A stretch of 64,000 nucleotides of DNA from Fragilariopsis cylindrus CCMP1102 (Eukaryota; Bacillariophyta; Bacillariophyceae; Bacillariales; Bacillariaceae), in NCBI GenBank assembly GCA_900095095.1, contig FMBT01000407.1, positions 62,001-126,000 on the forward strand, written 5' to 3'. This document shows, in pieces, positions 22,719-34,400 of this stretch (the stretch's first letter is position 1; every line of letters starts with the position of its first letter). A program made the position numbers and the translations under genes. The notes under the pieces are model-generated. The model worked only from the letters and a program-made list of their open reading frames with translations, searched no databases and was not told the origin of the DNA.

Positions 22719-23036
22719 GCTATTAATGTCAGGAGTAAGCACTTTCAATAAACACATAATATTACAGCATATATACCTGGAGTAGCTATAATATAGTCTT
22801 ATTAAATATATAAGACCTACACACATCTTAAGTGATTGGAAGGCCACAATTATTCGATATCGTCTCCTTAGCATTAAACCATGGTACAAGTAATGTGTTT
22901 ATCTTTGTGTGTACTTGCAGGTGGTATTTTAGTATATTTATTTTTCTTTTAGCTTGTGAACACAAGCGAGAATCAACTGCACTGTCTCGGAATATCGTGA
23001 GAAAACCTCGTTGTCAATTTTAGAGAATTTTTTTTT
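22719..23036. other. Convergent intergenic region
   Basis: Between the methyltransferase and HisRS stops. AT-rich, ends in a T run before the HisRS stop codon. No feature seen. Confidence 0.5.
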
Positions 23037-24680
23037 TCAAGAATTCGCATCAGCAAGAGCTTTGGCAATTAAGTCATCCACCGTATGGAGTGCATCCAAT
23101 GGACAATCCACTTGAATTGCCTCATCATTTTTTGTTTTGGTTCGTAAATCTTTAATTCGTACCACTCCCTTGGCGATTTCATCAGGCGCTACAAAGACCA
23201 TGCGTCGAGCACCGGCTAGATCGGCGTGCTTGAAACTTGCAGCAACCTTCTTTTTTGGTGTTGGCATCAGGTCAACAGTAGCACCTGTCATACGAAGTTT
23301 CATTGAAATATTAGCAGCTTTTCCATACAAATCGGGACTAAATGCACAAACGACATAGTCAACTCCCGAACCGGTAAATTTGGGCAGCTTATCACAGTCT
23401 TTCAATAGTTCCATAATGACGCAATCGCCGAAACCAAATCCAACGCAAGGGATTTGACACTTTTCTCCTCCGTATAACTCCAATAATCGGTCGTATCGAC
23501 CACCTCCCATAATGGCACGAAGTTCCCCCCGTCGATCAAATGCTTCCCAAACAATTCCGGTATAATATGCCAGACCTCGTACCACACTAGCATCAAAAAC
23601 GAGATAGTCACTAATGCCATATTCTTCAGCAAGCTCAAAAAGGCGCTTCACTTCATGGATGGCCTCGCAATCGGTACCGATCAGATTGGCTAATTCTTCT
23701 ACCGATGGTGCTTCCAACGCCTTAAGAATTTCGGCTGCAGAGTCAGTACTGACACCAATATTGGCTAACAATTTGGTCACTTCATCACCACCAATCTTGT
23801 CGAGTTTATCAATAATGATACAAGCCATGGCAAATAAATCTCCTCCATCTGCTTCGTTTTTCTTACCCTTTTCAACACCATGCTTCGCCAAAACAACCTC
23901 CAAAACTGCTCGCGAGTTGACCTTGATCCCGACCACTTCAGGTCCAATTCCCAATTTTCGGAAGAAAAAACAGGCAGCTGCTAGTAATTCTAATTCAGCA
24001 TGGACGTGATTGACACCAACAATGTCCATGTTCCATTGGTAATGCTCTCGTTTCCGTCCCCTTTGGGTGGTTTCAAAACGCCAGCATTGGGGGATAGAAA
24101 ACCATTTGAGTGGGAGTGGCACTCGAACCTCACCCGTCTGCAGATTGGTTTTTTGCAGAACCATACGAGCCAATGTAGGGGTCATTTCGGGACGAAGTGT
24201 CACGTGGTAGCCCTCCTTGTCGACAAAGTTGTACATTTGATCAACGATTTCTTCGCCTGCCTTGCGTTCGTACAGTTGGACGTTCTCCAGGACTGGGGCG
24301 TCGTATTCTTGAAATCCAAAATGACTAGCACTCTCACGGAATTTATCAAACAACCAGCTTCGCACTCTCATATCCTGTGGATAAAAGTCACGAGTACCAC
24401 TGGGAGGGTCCAAATAAGTCGGACGAGCTATTTCGTCGGATGCAGAATTACCAACCTCTACCAATCTGTCTAATTCTTTTTCAATTTTCTTTTCGGACCA
24501 ATTGCTATCGTTGAATTCCTTTGCCAAACGGGTCTTCATTTCCGAACACTTTTTCTTTCGATCTAGTGCAACCACTTGTTGTTCTGCTGTCGGTTTTCCA
24601 TTTATCTTAAGTTTAGGACCGAATGAGGACCACTCAACGATATGATCTGGATTAAATGGTGGTGATAATGAGGACGACAT
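23037..24680 (-). CDS. Histidyl-tRNA synthetase
   Basis: Charges tRNA-His. Single exon, 547 residues, no frame breaks. After an N-terminal helical extension (KKKCSEMKTRLAKEF...), the class II core shows motif 1 (PPSGTRDFYPQDMRVRSWLF), TLRPEMTPTLARM, motif 2 (QCWRFETTQRGRKREHYQWN), the histidine-binding signature VVRGLAYYTGIVWEAFDRRG, motif 3 (GGGRYDRLLELYGG...CVGFGFG), and the C-terminal anticodon-binding domain. No transit peptide is seen, so this is the cytosolic form or a dual-use enzyme. The N-terminal WHEP domain of metazoan HisRS is absent. Confidence 0.96.
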   Translation of the reverse strand: MSSSLSPPFNPDHIVEWSSFGPKLKINGKPTAEQQVVALDRKKKCSEMKTRLAKEFNDSNWSEKKIEKELDRLVEVGNSASDEIARPTYLDPPSGTRDFYPQDMRVRSWLFDKFRESASHFGFQEYDAPVLENVQLYERKAGEEIVDQMYNFVDKEGYHVTLRPEMTPTLARMVLQKTNLQTGEVRVPLPLKWFSIPQCWRFETTQRGRKREHYQWNMDIVGVNHVHAELELLAAACFFFRKLGIGPEVVGIKVNSRAVLEVVLAKHGVEKGKKNEADGGDLFAMACIIIDKLDKIGGDEVTKLLANIGVSTDSAAEILKALEAPSVEELANLIGTDCEAIHEVKRLFELAEEYGISDYLVFDASVVRGLAYYTGIVWEAFDRRGELRAIMGGGRYDRLLELYGGEKCQIPCVGFGFGDCVIMELLKDCDKLPKFTGSGVDYVVCAFSPDLYGKAANISMKLRMTGATVDLMPTPKKKVAASFKHADLAGARRMVFVAPDEIAKGVVRIKDLRTKTKNDEAIQVDCPLDALHTVDDLIAKALADANS

Positions 24681-25222
24681 AATTATGATATTTTTTCTTT
24701 CAATTTTTCTCCTTCGTTCGTCTATAATTTTAAAGCTGGATATTATACTTGTGATAGATTATAAATTAGATGTTGGACTGGAAGGAGATCAGATGATGGT
24801 GTGTTGTGTGTTTTGTTGTTGCAGTTTGTCTTCTTGTTTGATCGTTTGTGGTTGATCATCCCTCGCTCTCAGTCGTCCTTTCAAAATCTCACGTGTTTGG
24901 CTGTGCGCGTAAGTGGCGCGTGGAGAGTTAAAAACTCGGAGTGAGATGGTAAAATGCAATCTTAAATCTTTTTTACATAACTTACCGCGGTATGCACGAA
25001 TGAAAATCTTTCTGTTTCAGCAGTATTATGCACGATTGACGTTGTATGAGAAGCTTCAAAAACTTCGATATTTTTACATCAAACACAATGTATATTCTCT
25101 TCAGAAAGAACAGACTATCGATTGTTATATTAAGCGAAGTACAGAACAAAAATCTTCTCCTGAATAAGTCAAGTCAAGCTAAGCCAAGTACAGAATAATA
25201 AAGAAGAAGAAAAATAGAAAAA
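24681..25222. promoter_or_regulatory. Divergent promoter region
   Basis: 542 bp between the HisRS start (-) and the Cys-rich hydrolase start (+). An 84-codon open frame at 24913-25167 has no recognisable domain and overlaps the probable 5' UTR, so it is not called as a gene. Confidence 0.4.
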
Positions 25223-25544
25223 ATGAAACGATTTATAGTAGTAGGCGATTCTTGGATGATTCGAGGAATTATTGTACCCATTGCTATCATTATTTTCTTC
25301 CAATTTCTTGGCCATCGTCGTTCAGTAACAACGACGTGTGCATGGAGTCAATGCTCTAAGGAAGATGGAGGAGGGATGTGTCCCGATAACACTACCTGTT
25401 GTTCAACGGAACGTTCCGGAATTTCAGCCTGTATACCCGTTGTACATACGGGTGGTCCGCGCGATGAGCCAACGGGCAAATGTTGTGGAGATAATGGTAG
25501 TACAGGATGTCGATATGGTTATGAATGCGAATCGTCATCGTCGG

Positions 25545-25577
<33 letters not shown>

Positions 25578-26988
25578 TATCGTCTTATTCTAATACTGAT
25601 GATTCTATTTCAATGCATATGAATAAGACTTTGACCAAGATCATGACCAAGAATGAGGTGGTTGCCGATTTAGACGAAGAAGAAAAGTCCACCACCTCCA
25701 TCAACCCACCAACAATAGAAATATTAACGACGTCCCTGCAGAGAATTATCGATACTGTAAGGCTTCGAAAGAAACTTTACTCTTCGATCCTTCAGCACAA
25801 AATCTTCCTCGTTATAACCTCTGTCGAATTCCGTCAGAGTTTCAAGAGATTTATGGATTCCCAATTGAAGTATCGCCTGGTCAAGGTGATAGTGATAGTG
25901 ATGGTGGTAGTGATAGTGATAGTGGTGGTTATCATCGGTACAACAAGTACTACAGTGATACTCATAACGGTAACGGTAACGGTAACGGTAACAACAATAA
26001 CGACGATTTGTATCATCTTGCTTACTATTCCAATGTTGGATCTATAACTCCGCAGCTAAACGAAGACGGTGACGACAGTGGCGAAAACGAGGAATTTGTT
26101 AAATTTGAAGGTGCGGAAAAAGCTATAATCATTATTCATGGATCACTTCGTGACGCAGATGATTATTTTTGTACTGGTTTGTCGCTCATCCAAGAAGAGA
26201 AAGAAATTTATACGAATACTAATGATAACGTAATGATTATTGCTCCTAAGTTTTTATCGGTTGACGATAAAGACGAAGATTACGATGACGATAGATTCTT
26301 GGTATGGGCAGATCAGGTGAAAGCATATGGTTCTTTTCTATGGCATCCATATAGGTATGGCGCTGACGCTACCAATGCTCCTATTAGCAGCTACGCAGCT
26401 CTTGATAATTTGGTAGAATACCTCGTTACTGCTACTGATCGCTTTCCGAAGTTACAAAATATTACATTAGTTGGACATTCAGCTGGGGGGCAGATGTTAC
26501 AACGCTGGGCTCTGTTATCGAACAGTCCAGCTTGGAATACTATGAACATTCGTACTGTTGTTGCAAATCCAAATTCGTACTGTTATCCCGATGATCGACG
26601 TTGGTTAGCGCCTGTTACCGAAACTGACACTGACACTGAAACTGGAACTGAAACAGAAACTAAAACTGAAATTGAAACTGCTAATACTCCCATTCACACC
26701 CACGATACTAAGAGCTATGCTATGGTCAAATATCATTCAGAAAGAAAGAATCACACGCCAACGCAAACCAGCAACAAGATCTTTCGGCGTCCTACTAAAG
26801 ATATCTTGGATTCTACTTCGTGTCCTGAATATAACAAATGGTTATGGGGGCTGGAGGGTGGAGGAGAACTACCTTGTTCGTACAGAGATAATGCAGTAGT
26901 AGAAATCGGATCGATCAAAGCTATCGCAGAAAGATATTCTTCTCGAGATGTAGTAAGTACATCAAGAATATTTGTATCTAGATCCTAT

Positions 26989-27036
<48 letters not shown>

Positions 27037-27363
27037 CGAAGTACATATATACATCAACATCCAATTTGATTCTAATTCACTCATTCATTTGAATTCATAC
27101 ATCTATACTTCTTTTTTTCCTTCCGATAGATTTATTTATCAGGAGAGTACGACACGATCCCCAAAACAAATGATCGTTGTGGCAATACCCTACAGGGAAA
27201 GAATCGGAATGAAAGAGCCAGAAACTTTTTCAACGGACTACACGAATATTTTGGTAGGCCAGTACATAACTTGTATGTAATCCCTAAGTCTGATCACGAC
27301 CATTCAATTATGTTCCAAAGTGCTTTGGGTCGAGATGCAATTTTTGGCAATGTCAAGAAGTAA
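25223..27363 (+). CDS. Secreted or membrane-anchored Cys-rich alpha/beta hydrolase
   Basis: Exons 25223-26952 and 27130-27363; the intron carries a (TA)n tract. The N-terminus has a hydrophobic signal/anchor (IVPIAIIIFFQFLG), then a Cys-rich module of about 60 residues with the spacing of granulin-like domains (MCPDNTTCCSTE, GKCCGDNG, CRYGYEC), a Ser run and a Gly/Asp/Ser/Asn-repeat linker. The hydrolase part has IIIIHGSLRDADDYF (oxyanion region), the nucleophile elbow LVGHSAGGQM, LSGEYDTIPKTNDRCGN with the likely acid and DHDHSIMF with the likely His. A Glu/Thr repeat (TETETKTE) lies in the cap. A break in the A run at 25768-25770 shifts the linker; one base restores LLFDPSAQNLPRYNLCRIP and joins both halves. 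The substrate is unknown; combining these two modules is unusual. Confidence 0.75.
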
Positions 27364-27639
27364 CTTCTTCTGAGCTCGTCTACTTTGCTAGTACTTCTAG
27401 ATTGAATAGAATATGAATTGACCCATCAAAGTTTGATCTACTTTTGTACTATTTTTATAGCATGATAATAAAATATACTAATAGTTTAGACATCGGTGCT
27501 ACTAGGATAGCTAGTGATAACGGTCCTTCATATCTTGAATGTAATTTATCATCTCGTAACATTATAATAAAAGGTAACATAACTTCAAGGTAAAAGGATA
27601 AAAAATATTACTGTTCGGAAGTTACAAAAAATACACCTA
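27364..27639. other. Intergenic region before the copia remnant
   Basis: AT-rich 3' flank of the hydrolase gene. It may contain the decayed RNase H end or LTR of the copia element, but I cannot show this. Confidence 0.35.
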
Positions 27640-30300
27640 TATTGAATTATATAAAAACCGTTCTACATTTGATGAAATATTTGAGGTCTGTTGTGTTGTT
27701 CAATTATGGATTCATCATTCGGTCTTGTATTTGTTTTCCTATACGGTCGCACTCCTTCAAGTCCTTGTTTTCAACAAGAAAATTATCAACTTGTCGAAGA
27801 ATTAGAGTAAGATTGTCATCTTCATCTCTTTTGTAATATAAACATGGCTCATGGACTGTTGCTGTAAATCCAAGCTCCTCTGTAATCATCTCGTAGATAT
27901 ACTTATCTCACAGCCGAGGTGATTCCGGATGACCTTGTGATACTTTTCGAACTGGTATCACGTGGCTGTTGGGATAGGATCCTTTCCTAGATGCTCCTCC
28001 CACCATTGTCGGAACTGGGCGTCCGGTTTCATAAAGAATGGAGATGTTGGTGCCGGTGCTTCTGCGAAAGCATTGCCTACATCGTATCCTTTACAGATTA
28101 GATTCATTGCAGCTGAGATAGCCCACATCAGTTGGCGTACTGGCTGTTCCATACATGCGGCATATGATTCAGCTAATGTAATTGCTGCTCCATATCGAGG
28201 TCCTCCATTACATGTACCTCTTGATTTTTGTATTTTATCACCTGTTAGTAGATCATCCTTATTAACATAGGACCATATCCACGGTAGGACTGTCATCCAC
28301 TGATCTGGTTTGACTGGATCCCCAAACATACCAATCTCTTCATAACGGTCCAATTGCTTCCACTCTGATTGTAGAAAAATCATCCCATTCCGGAGTTAAC
28401 TTATGTTTATTCCTCTTCATTAGATTAATTTTTACCTTTTCCTTAATTGAGTTGATTGAATCGATCTGTTGTGGCCAGTCCGTCTTATCAACCCATATGT
28501 CTTCCTTGTTGTTGATGCTGTTAAGATGAGATGTGCAATTACAATTAATTGATCCGATTGTAAGATTGGTGCTCCTTCTCTGCTCATTGCAAAACCAACT
28601 AGTGATCCAAATCCAATCTTAATTGATGTTTGCTTATTATGTCGTGCTCATTGGATCATCTGTATTGTATGTTTTTCAGTCCTAATTGATTCGTTATTAA
28701 TTGTTGTTATGATGGTACCTCTCAGTTGCCTCTTCCACAATCAAATGTGTCAATGAGTTGATGTTCCTACCTGAGATTCCACTAGTTCAAACGAGTGTTT
28801 CATATCCAGGTGTATTGCTGCGATGTGGTGTGTACATACTTGTTTGTTGATACATCTAATGTTGATAGCACTTGCTTCAGATCTTCTATCTCCGGTCTTC
28901 TAAATGCTGCTTTCATGTTATTAACCTTCCTGTCTATCCACTGTTGTTGTTTTCTACTCACTTTTGCTGCTGCTGGGCCTTGCGGCACTAATAATCCTTG
29001 GGGTTTGGTAGAATCTAAATAATTTGAGTTTTTGAAAGCGTGCTGGGATACCTGCTTTGCTTACCCGCTTCCCTAAAAAGCGGGTAAGGGTACCCGCTTT
29101 GCATACCCACTTACCTAAAAAGCGGGTACCCCTACCCGCTTTGCTTACCTGCTTTGTAAAAAAGCAGATATGCTCCACGCTGTAAAGACACGCAATAATA
29201 TAATTTCCATACCTGCTTCCCTAAAAAAAAAGCCGGTACCCCTACCTGCTTTGCATACCCGCTTCCCTAAAAAGCGGGTAGAGTTACTCACTGTGCTTAC
29301 CCGCTTACCTAAAATACGGGTATGGGGTACCCATAGTTATTAGTTTTCAATCAACCCCCATGATATTTACAGTGCCGGAAGGCCCTGCTACTGTGTATGG
29401 TAGTGGCGAATCCAGTAGGTTACTTTCTAAAATATTGACTGCTGATGTTCTCATCTTATCCTTTAACTTGAGTTCAACATGCTCTGGTGCTGTAGCAGTT
29501 GTATGGTCCGCACTACCCGTAAATCCCTCTCATTAGATGCTTCGATGCCGGTGGTCGATTTGATGAGTTGTCTCTAGATTGAATCTCATTCTTTGAATCA
29601 TGCTTTGCCGTTTTGATTGCTCCAGTATTGATGTTTCAATATCTGATATTGTGCATTGTATTTTGGTAACCAAGGAAGATGCCATCATAAGACCATGGGT
29701 TCAATATTGTTGGTCTATTACTGGGTTTCTTCGCTGTTATCTTTGCTCCAAAGGTGATTAACGGAACACTAGTAGTTGCATCATTTTAATCTTACTACGG
29801 TATGTTCAATTATAAAGCCATGTGGCATGAATTAGTGCATCAGCCCAAAATTCTGTTCCTAATCTTGCTGAATACATCATACATCTTATTCTCTCCTTCA
29901 ACGTACGGTGTGGGCATTCCACAGATAGATTTTGTGATGATGAGTCCGCTGCTGTTGAAATAACTTCATACCCATGTGAATTACATACCTTTGTCAATTC
30001 ATGTGCTTTTGATAGTTCTCCTCCTCCATCTGTCGTAGTAATTGTTGCTTCCACATGATCCGGTAGAAGGTCTCCAAAGAAGTCGATGTTGTCATCTGCC
30101 GGTTGAACTACACACTGTTGTTCACGGACTGTGTCTTCAAAAGCACGTTACTTGGCTACATATCCTCTACCACTTGTTGTTATTATTGCTTTTGATGGGT
30201 TTGTTTTTCATACACCATGTCTCTTAATTGATACGGCATGGGCTGAAAGATGCTCTGCATATCTGTCATAAGTTTTCTTATAGAGTTGGTATGGAATGGC
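27640..30300 (-). mobile_element. Degenerate Ty1/copia retrotransposon (CoDi-like)
   Basis: Pieces of a copia polyprotein in the order expected for the minus strand. Integrase (about 30290-29806): DGGGE catalytic block, SSSQNLSVECPHRTLKERIRC, FWADALIHATWLYN. A linker region follows. Reverse transcriptase (28383-27704): YAACMEQPVRQLMWAISAAMN, GYDVGNAFAEAPAP and TATVHEPCLYYKRDEDDNL, the wording typical of the CoDi lineages known from diatoms; LRQVDNFLV stands at the place of the catalytic YVDD/QVDD. Many stops and frame changes break it and no LTR pair could be identified, so it is dead. The hairpin array at 29049-29331 lies between integrase and RT. The ends given are approximate. Confidence 0.82.
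29049..29331. repeat. Tandem GC-rich hairpin array, unit about 42 bp
   Basis: About six to seven degenerate copies of a unit of the form TACCCGCTTTGCTTACCCGCTT + CCCTAAA + AAGCGGGTA. Each unit can fold: TACCCGCTT pairs exactly with AAGCGGGTA (9 bp) around a CCCTAAA or ACCTAAA loop, for example at 29062-29086 and 29256-29280. Copies at 29048, 29091, 29133, 29209, 29243 and 29285 differ by point changes, some compensating. It is far more GC-rich than its surroundings. Confidence 0.75.
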
Positions 30301-31472
30301 TTTAGTCTGATAGATATAACACTCTACCCTTCCAAGTGATATATATTTCTACACCTGAGAGTTACATATAGTGGAGTATGAAAGAAAATGTTATATCATT
30401 TACCATGTTGGCAACTAAGTACCAGAAGGAAAACGTACTTGGGAAGTCCGTTTTGAAAATTAAGAGCTCTGTAATCTATCCTGGAAAATCTGTACAGATG
30501 CCAGTTGCGGCAAAATATATACTGAAACTTTGATGGAAGCCATGCCAAAAGATGTAGAACTACTCCCCTCTTTCTGTCAATAATGCTACTATGGGGATTT
30601 CATAGTGGCAACATCAACAAGCTGAGTAGTTGCTCATTTGGTAAATTACCACTCACCATGAATAGTGCACTTGTAAAATGTACATACAAGCAATTCCAAT
30701 CAGAACAGAGACTTGTTATAGAGGAAGGGACCAAACAAGATGGTAGTTTTACTGTCGTGGTTTTTGAAAAACCCAAAACCATTAGTTTTGATTCAATGAT
30801 TGTGATAGCAAATGACAGTAATGGAGGAGCTATTCAGTTGAGAGATATTGATGTAGGTGACAACATCAATGGTATTGATTGCTGTTGTTTGTGAAGAATG
30901 CTCATTGAAGAACAAGTTGAAAGCTGAACTCAAAAAGATGGGATATTCAAATAATTATCAGTAAATTTCAAATCATGTCAGTATTTTCATTCGGGGATAA
31001 TTTGGAGAAGAGTATTTGTTGCTATTTGGTGGTGGTAATGCATGGAAGTTGGCAAATTTGCTTGTTACTCATGTGACATGAACCGACGAGCCTAATCAAA
31101 ATTTGTCACTCGCGTGTTTTCAAAGTGGGTCCCCCGCCTTTAGAAACGCGCGATTCATGAATCGAAAAAATGAGTGAATCGCGAGTTTTTTCGGTCCTGT
31201 AATACGTAGTAGAGCGGCGCGCCTTTTTTCCCGTAATTAATTATGAGACGAGCATTGTTTGTTGCTACATTCAACGAAGTACCATACTTTAATACTTCTA
31301 CTTTCAAATAAGCATATATTGAAAAGCACTTCAAATAGTTCTTAGAGTGTCTTACTAGCCACTGGTGTATTCATTCAAGAAGACAGTAGCGAAATCTGGT
31401 TGCTTTTTTTTTCTTCTCTCGATCAAGCGTCTCTCGAGACTACGTAGAACGGTGCATATATTTCATTTCGCC
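30301..31472. other. Intergenic stretch with an unassigned ORF (30583-30894)
   Basis: Between the copia remnant and the PDZ-protein gene. A plus-strand frame of 103 codons at 30583-30894 (LVKCTYKQFQSEQRLVIEE ... SFDSMIVIANDSNGG) looks like a folded domain but matches no family I know; it could be a gene fragment or transposon debris. At about 31120-31210 a GC-rich patch contains GATTCATGAATC and ends in CGGTCCTGTAA. Its last 10 bases also occur at the right end of the foldback element at 10517-10926, so this may be an element fragment. Confidence 0.4.
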
Positions 31473-34400
31473 ATGTTTGAAGTCAATAATAATGTTCACG
31501 GCAACATGAACATTGGAAACAACGAAAATCCAAATCCAGTGGGAGAAGGAGAGTCAAGAAAACGAAAAAATCAACCCACGGAAACGATAGATCTATCGAT
31601 GTCCTCCGACGATGAAGAAATTACTGTAAAAAAAGAAGGTCATCTGTTGCCAAACAATATTTCTGCAACTAGGACTGCAACAACAACGACAACATTAACC
31701 AATGTTAAATCAGACAACGCTAATGGTTCTGATGGTACTAAGACGGACCATGATAGTCTGAAAATGAACCACGATGGCAATCGAGTGCTACATGAGGACA
31801 CAGATGATAGTAGCAGCACTTCTAGTAATCTAAGGCAATTTATGCTCTTAAATGCGGGATTTTCTTCGAAAAGTTATTCAAATACCGATACAAACGAAAC
31901 GAAGAATAAACCGCTATCTGAAATCACAGCATACAATAATGCTGTTGATACATTGGATAGTGACAGTGATTCATCAATCGAAGTTGTGAATGCTCCTCGA
32001 CACCGTTTTGATTCTCAATCGCCGGGGGGGAGACTAAGTAGACGTCAACGCCGACTTGAAGCAGCTCGATCAAAAAACTCCGACGGGGTCAATAAAAACA
32101 GTGATACGGCGTCGTCCAGTATTGCTGACATGATCGCATTTCATGGCAATGACACCAATACAGTTACCTCTAGTGATAGGGAAAAAGATGAAGATCGCAA
32201 GGCCAAGAAAACTGCAGAAAACACTTCCGATCGCACACTATCTATCAGCACTGCCATGTCTGTTTCTAAGAACCAAGATACCGCTTCTGCAGGGACGAGG
32301 AATATTGATCAATCAGAAATGCGGATGCAAAGGCTCGTGAAGCTGCACCTACCGAAAATCTTGCAGTGGGACCTAGAAAATTAACCAAAGAAAGATCAGG
32401 AGTGAACATTGATAACAATATCATTGATGATAACGGTGTTGGCGATGAAACAATGCGCGATGAAGATGAATCAAATGTAGCAATTCTGAATCGAACCAAT
32501 ACTGATGCGTTTGAAGAAATATTGAACCAAACGACGACACCTACAATCAGTACAATTTCGTCTACCAGTGGCATTTTTGACAATTTATACTGTAATGGCG
32601 AGGACTTCATCTCGTGGGCTAAAATCGACGATCCTAAGGATTTTCTTTCTCGTAATGATTTGGCCCAGCATGTTAATTCATGGAGGAAAATACGAAACCT
32701 TCCTCCATTCAGTGATTCAGCTGGGTTCTTGTCTAGATTAAAAAGTCAAGTTCGGGACAATATGAAGTCTATGCGTATTGAAATTCCGTCAATTCAAGAC
32801 AACGTTCCTACATCAGAGCAACTCGTGGTCGCAGCCCATCCCACGAACAAGAACAAAATCCACCCTCATTGAAGAACCTGCCCATGAAAGGCGAACATTT
32901 TGTGCAATTTTTGGGCATAACGAATCCCGAAAGTTTCCTACAACAAAAAGGTTTGAGCAAGTCGTCAATTCATGGAGACAACAACTTAATTTGCCTGCAG
33001 TGAAAGATCCTACCTGGTATATTTCTGTATGGAAGAAAAATATTCGAGAACGCCAGGGTACTAATCCTACAAGAAGAAGACCATGATCGATGATAGTTAT
33101 AACAAAGAGAAGACAAAAACAATCACGTTTTTGACGGTAATAACGAGGACGAGTTTCCGAACTGTATGGCACTAGTTAGTGCGTTGAGCAAGAGATTCCT
33201 GAACGTTGAAACGGGCCTGCCGGTGTACCAATTTGCTGTTTATGATATCCTATCAAATGGTTCGTGATAACTAAACGCGTTTCCCGTTTTATTTACTAGA
33301 TTGATTTAGAAATAATCCCTTCTGACACTTTCTTTGACCGTCCACTCTATTTTCTCCTCATGTATCATGTACCAGATGTCATCTATGAATTTCGCATAGA
33401 AGCGAGAAAGTCATTGATTGAGGGTGCCGGCAATGGCGCGTTCCTTACGTATTTAGGGGCAAGGGAATCACGGCAAAGTCTAACTCAAAATCTTGAAACC
33501 GTGTCTGAAGTGAAAATAATGCAACCGTTGGTGGCAAAGGACCCTGACGGATATCACATGAATATAAAAGTTGTTGGAGAGCATCTCCAGAGACAGAATT
33601 GGCGCTATCCGCTTCCCACCAGCCTCCCTCCGATGCATGTCTTATCTGAGAACTCCTGGAACCCTGAATCCGAAGGAACTCGTCTATTGACAGACTACGT
33701 CGAAAATCCGCAAAGGCTCTTTTCAACACATCAAAGTGGCTGCTCTACAATAGACTTAGGACGATATGGACCGTTTCAACGCTCCGATCGCAAGGGTCTC
33801 GTCCATTACGAAATCAAGAACTTCATTTTTTCTAACGAAGTATCTGAGTGGGGATTTGGTAAGCTGCTTCTTCTTTCAAAGTGGATAGTACATTTTCTCC
33901 TTTCAGAAAATTAAATATCTCGTTTATTAACTTATTCTTTTTTCATTTTGTTCACATAGATTTGCGCGAGGATTTGAGAGGGGAAGAACAAGTGGCTGAT
34001 ATTACTGATGATACAACGGGAGTACCACATGATATTGCGAGACAAAATATCTCCATGTACGTCAACGAGACTGGTGGAGACCCTGGATTGAAACAAACTG
34101 TATTTTCAGGGCAAGTATTAGATCGGGAGGTTAATATTACTTCAAAACAGAAAAACCCATGGAAAAAGGAGAAACCATTGAACTTCTATTTCATATCTGC
34201 ACACCTATGATGAGTGAGTAAATCCATGTCTTTGATGTTCGATTTTGTGGCCTCCAATATACTGCGATTGCATCGTGAATGCGTTCTTTAACTTTCTTTC
34301 TTGCTGATATTTTTGCTGCATATTTTAGAATTCGAGAAAGGAAAGGATATGGAGAAAGAAATAAGAATGGCGATATCCTAGGGGATGACCACTTCCCAAC

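Noticed and set aside
24913-25167. 84-codon ORF upstream of the Cys-rich hydrolase
   Set aside because: No domain, biased composition, and it lies in the divergent promoter/5' UTR.
29049-29331. CRISPR-like repeated array
   Set aside because: The units are adjacent degenerate palindromes without unique spacers, in a eukaryotic context inside a retroelement.
29049-29331. Interstitial telomere repeat (CCCTAAA)
   Set aside because: CCCTAAA occurs once per 42-bp unit in hairpin loops, not in tandem, so it is not telomeric sequence.
33260-33309. A 40-bp intron ending at 33299
   Set aside because: It leads to an immediate stop; the acceptor at 33309 (50 bp) keeps the phase and the conserved block, so it was preferred.
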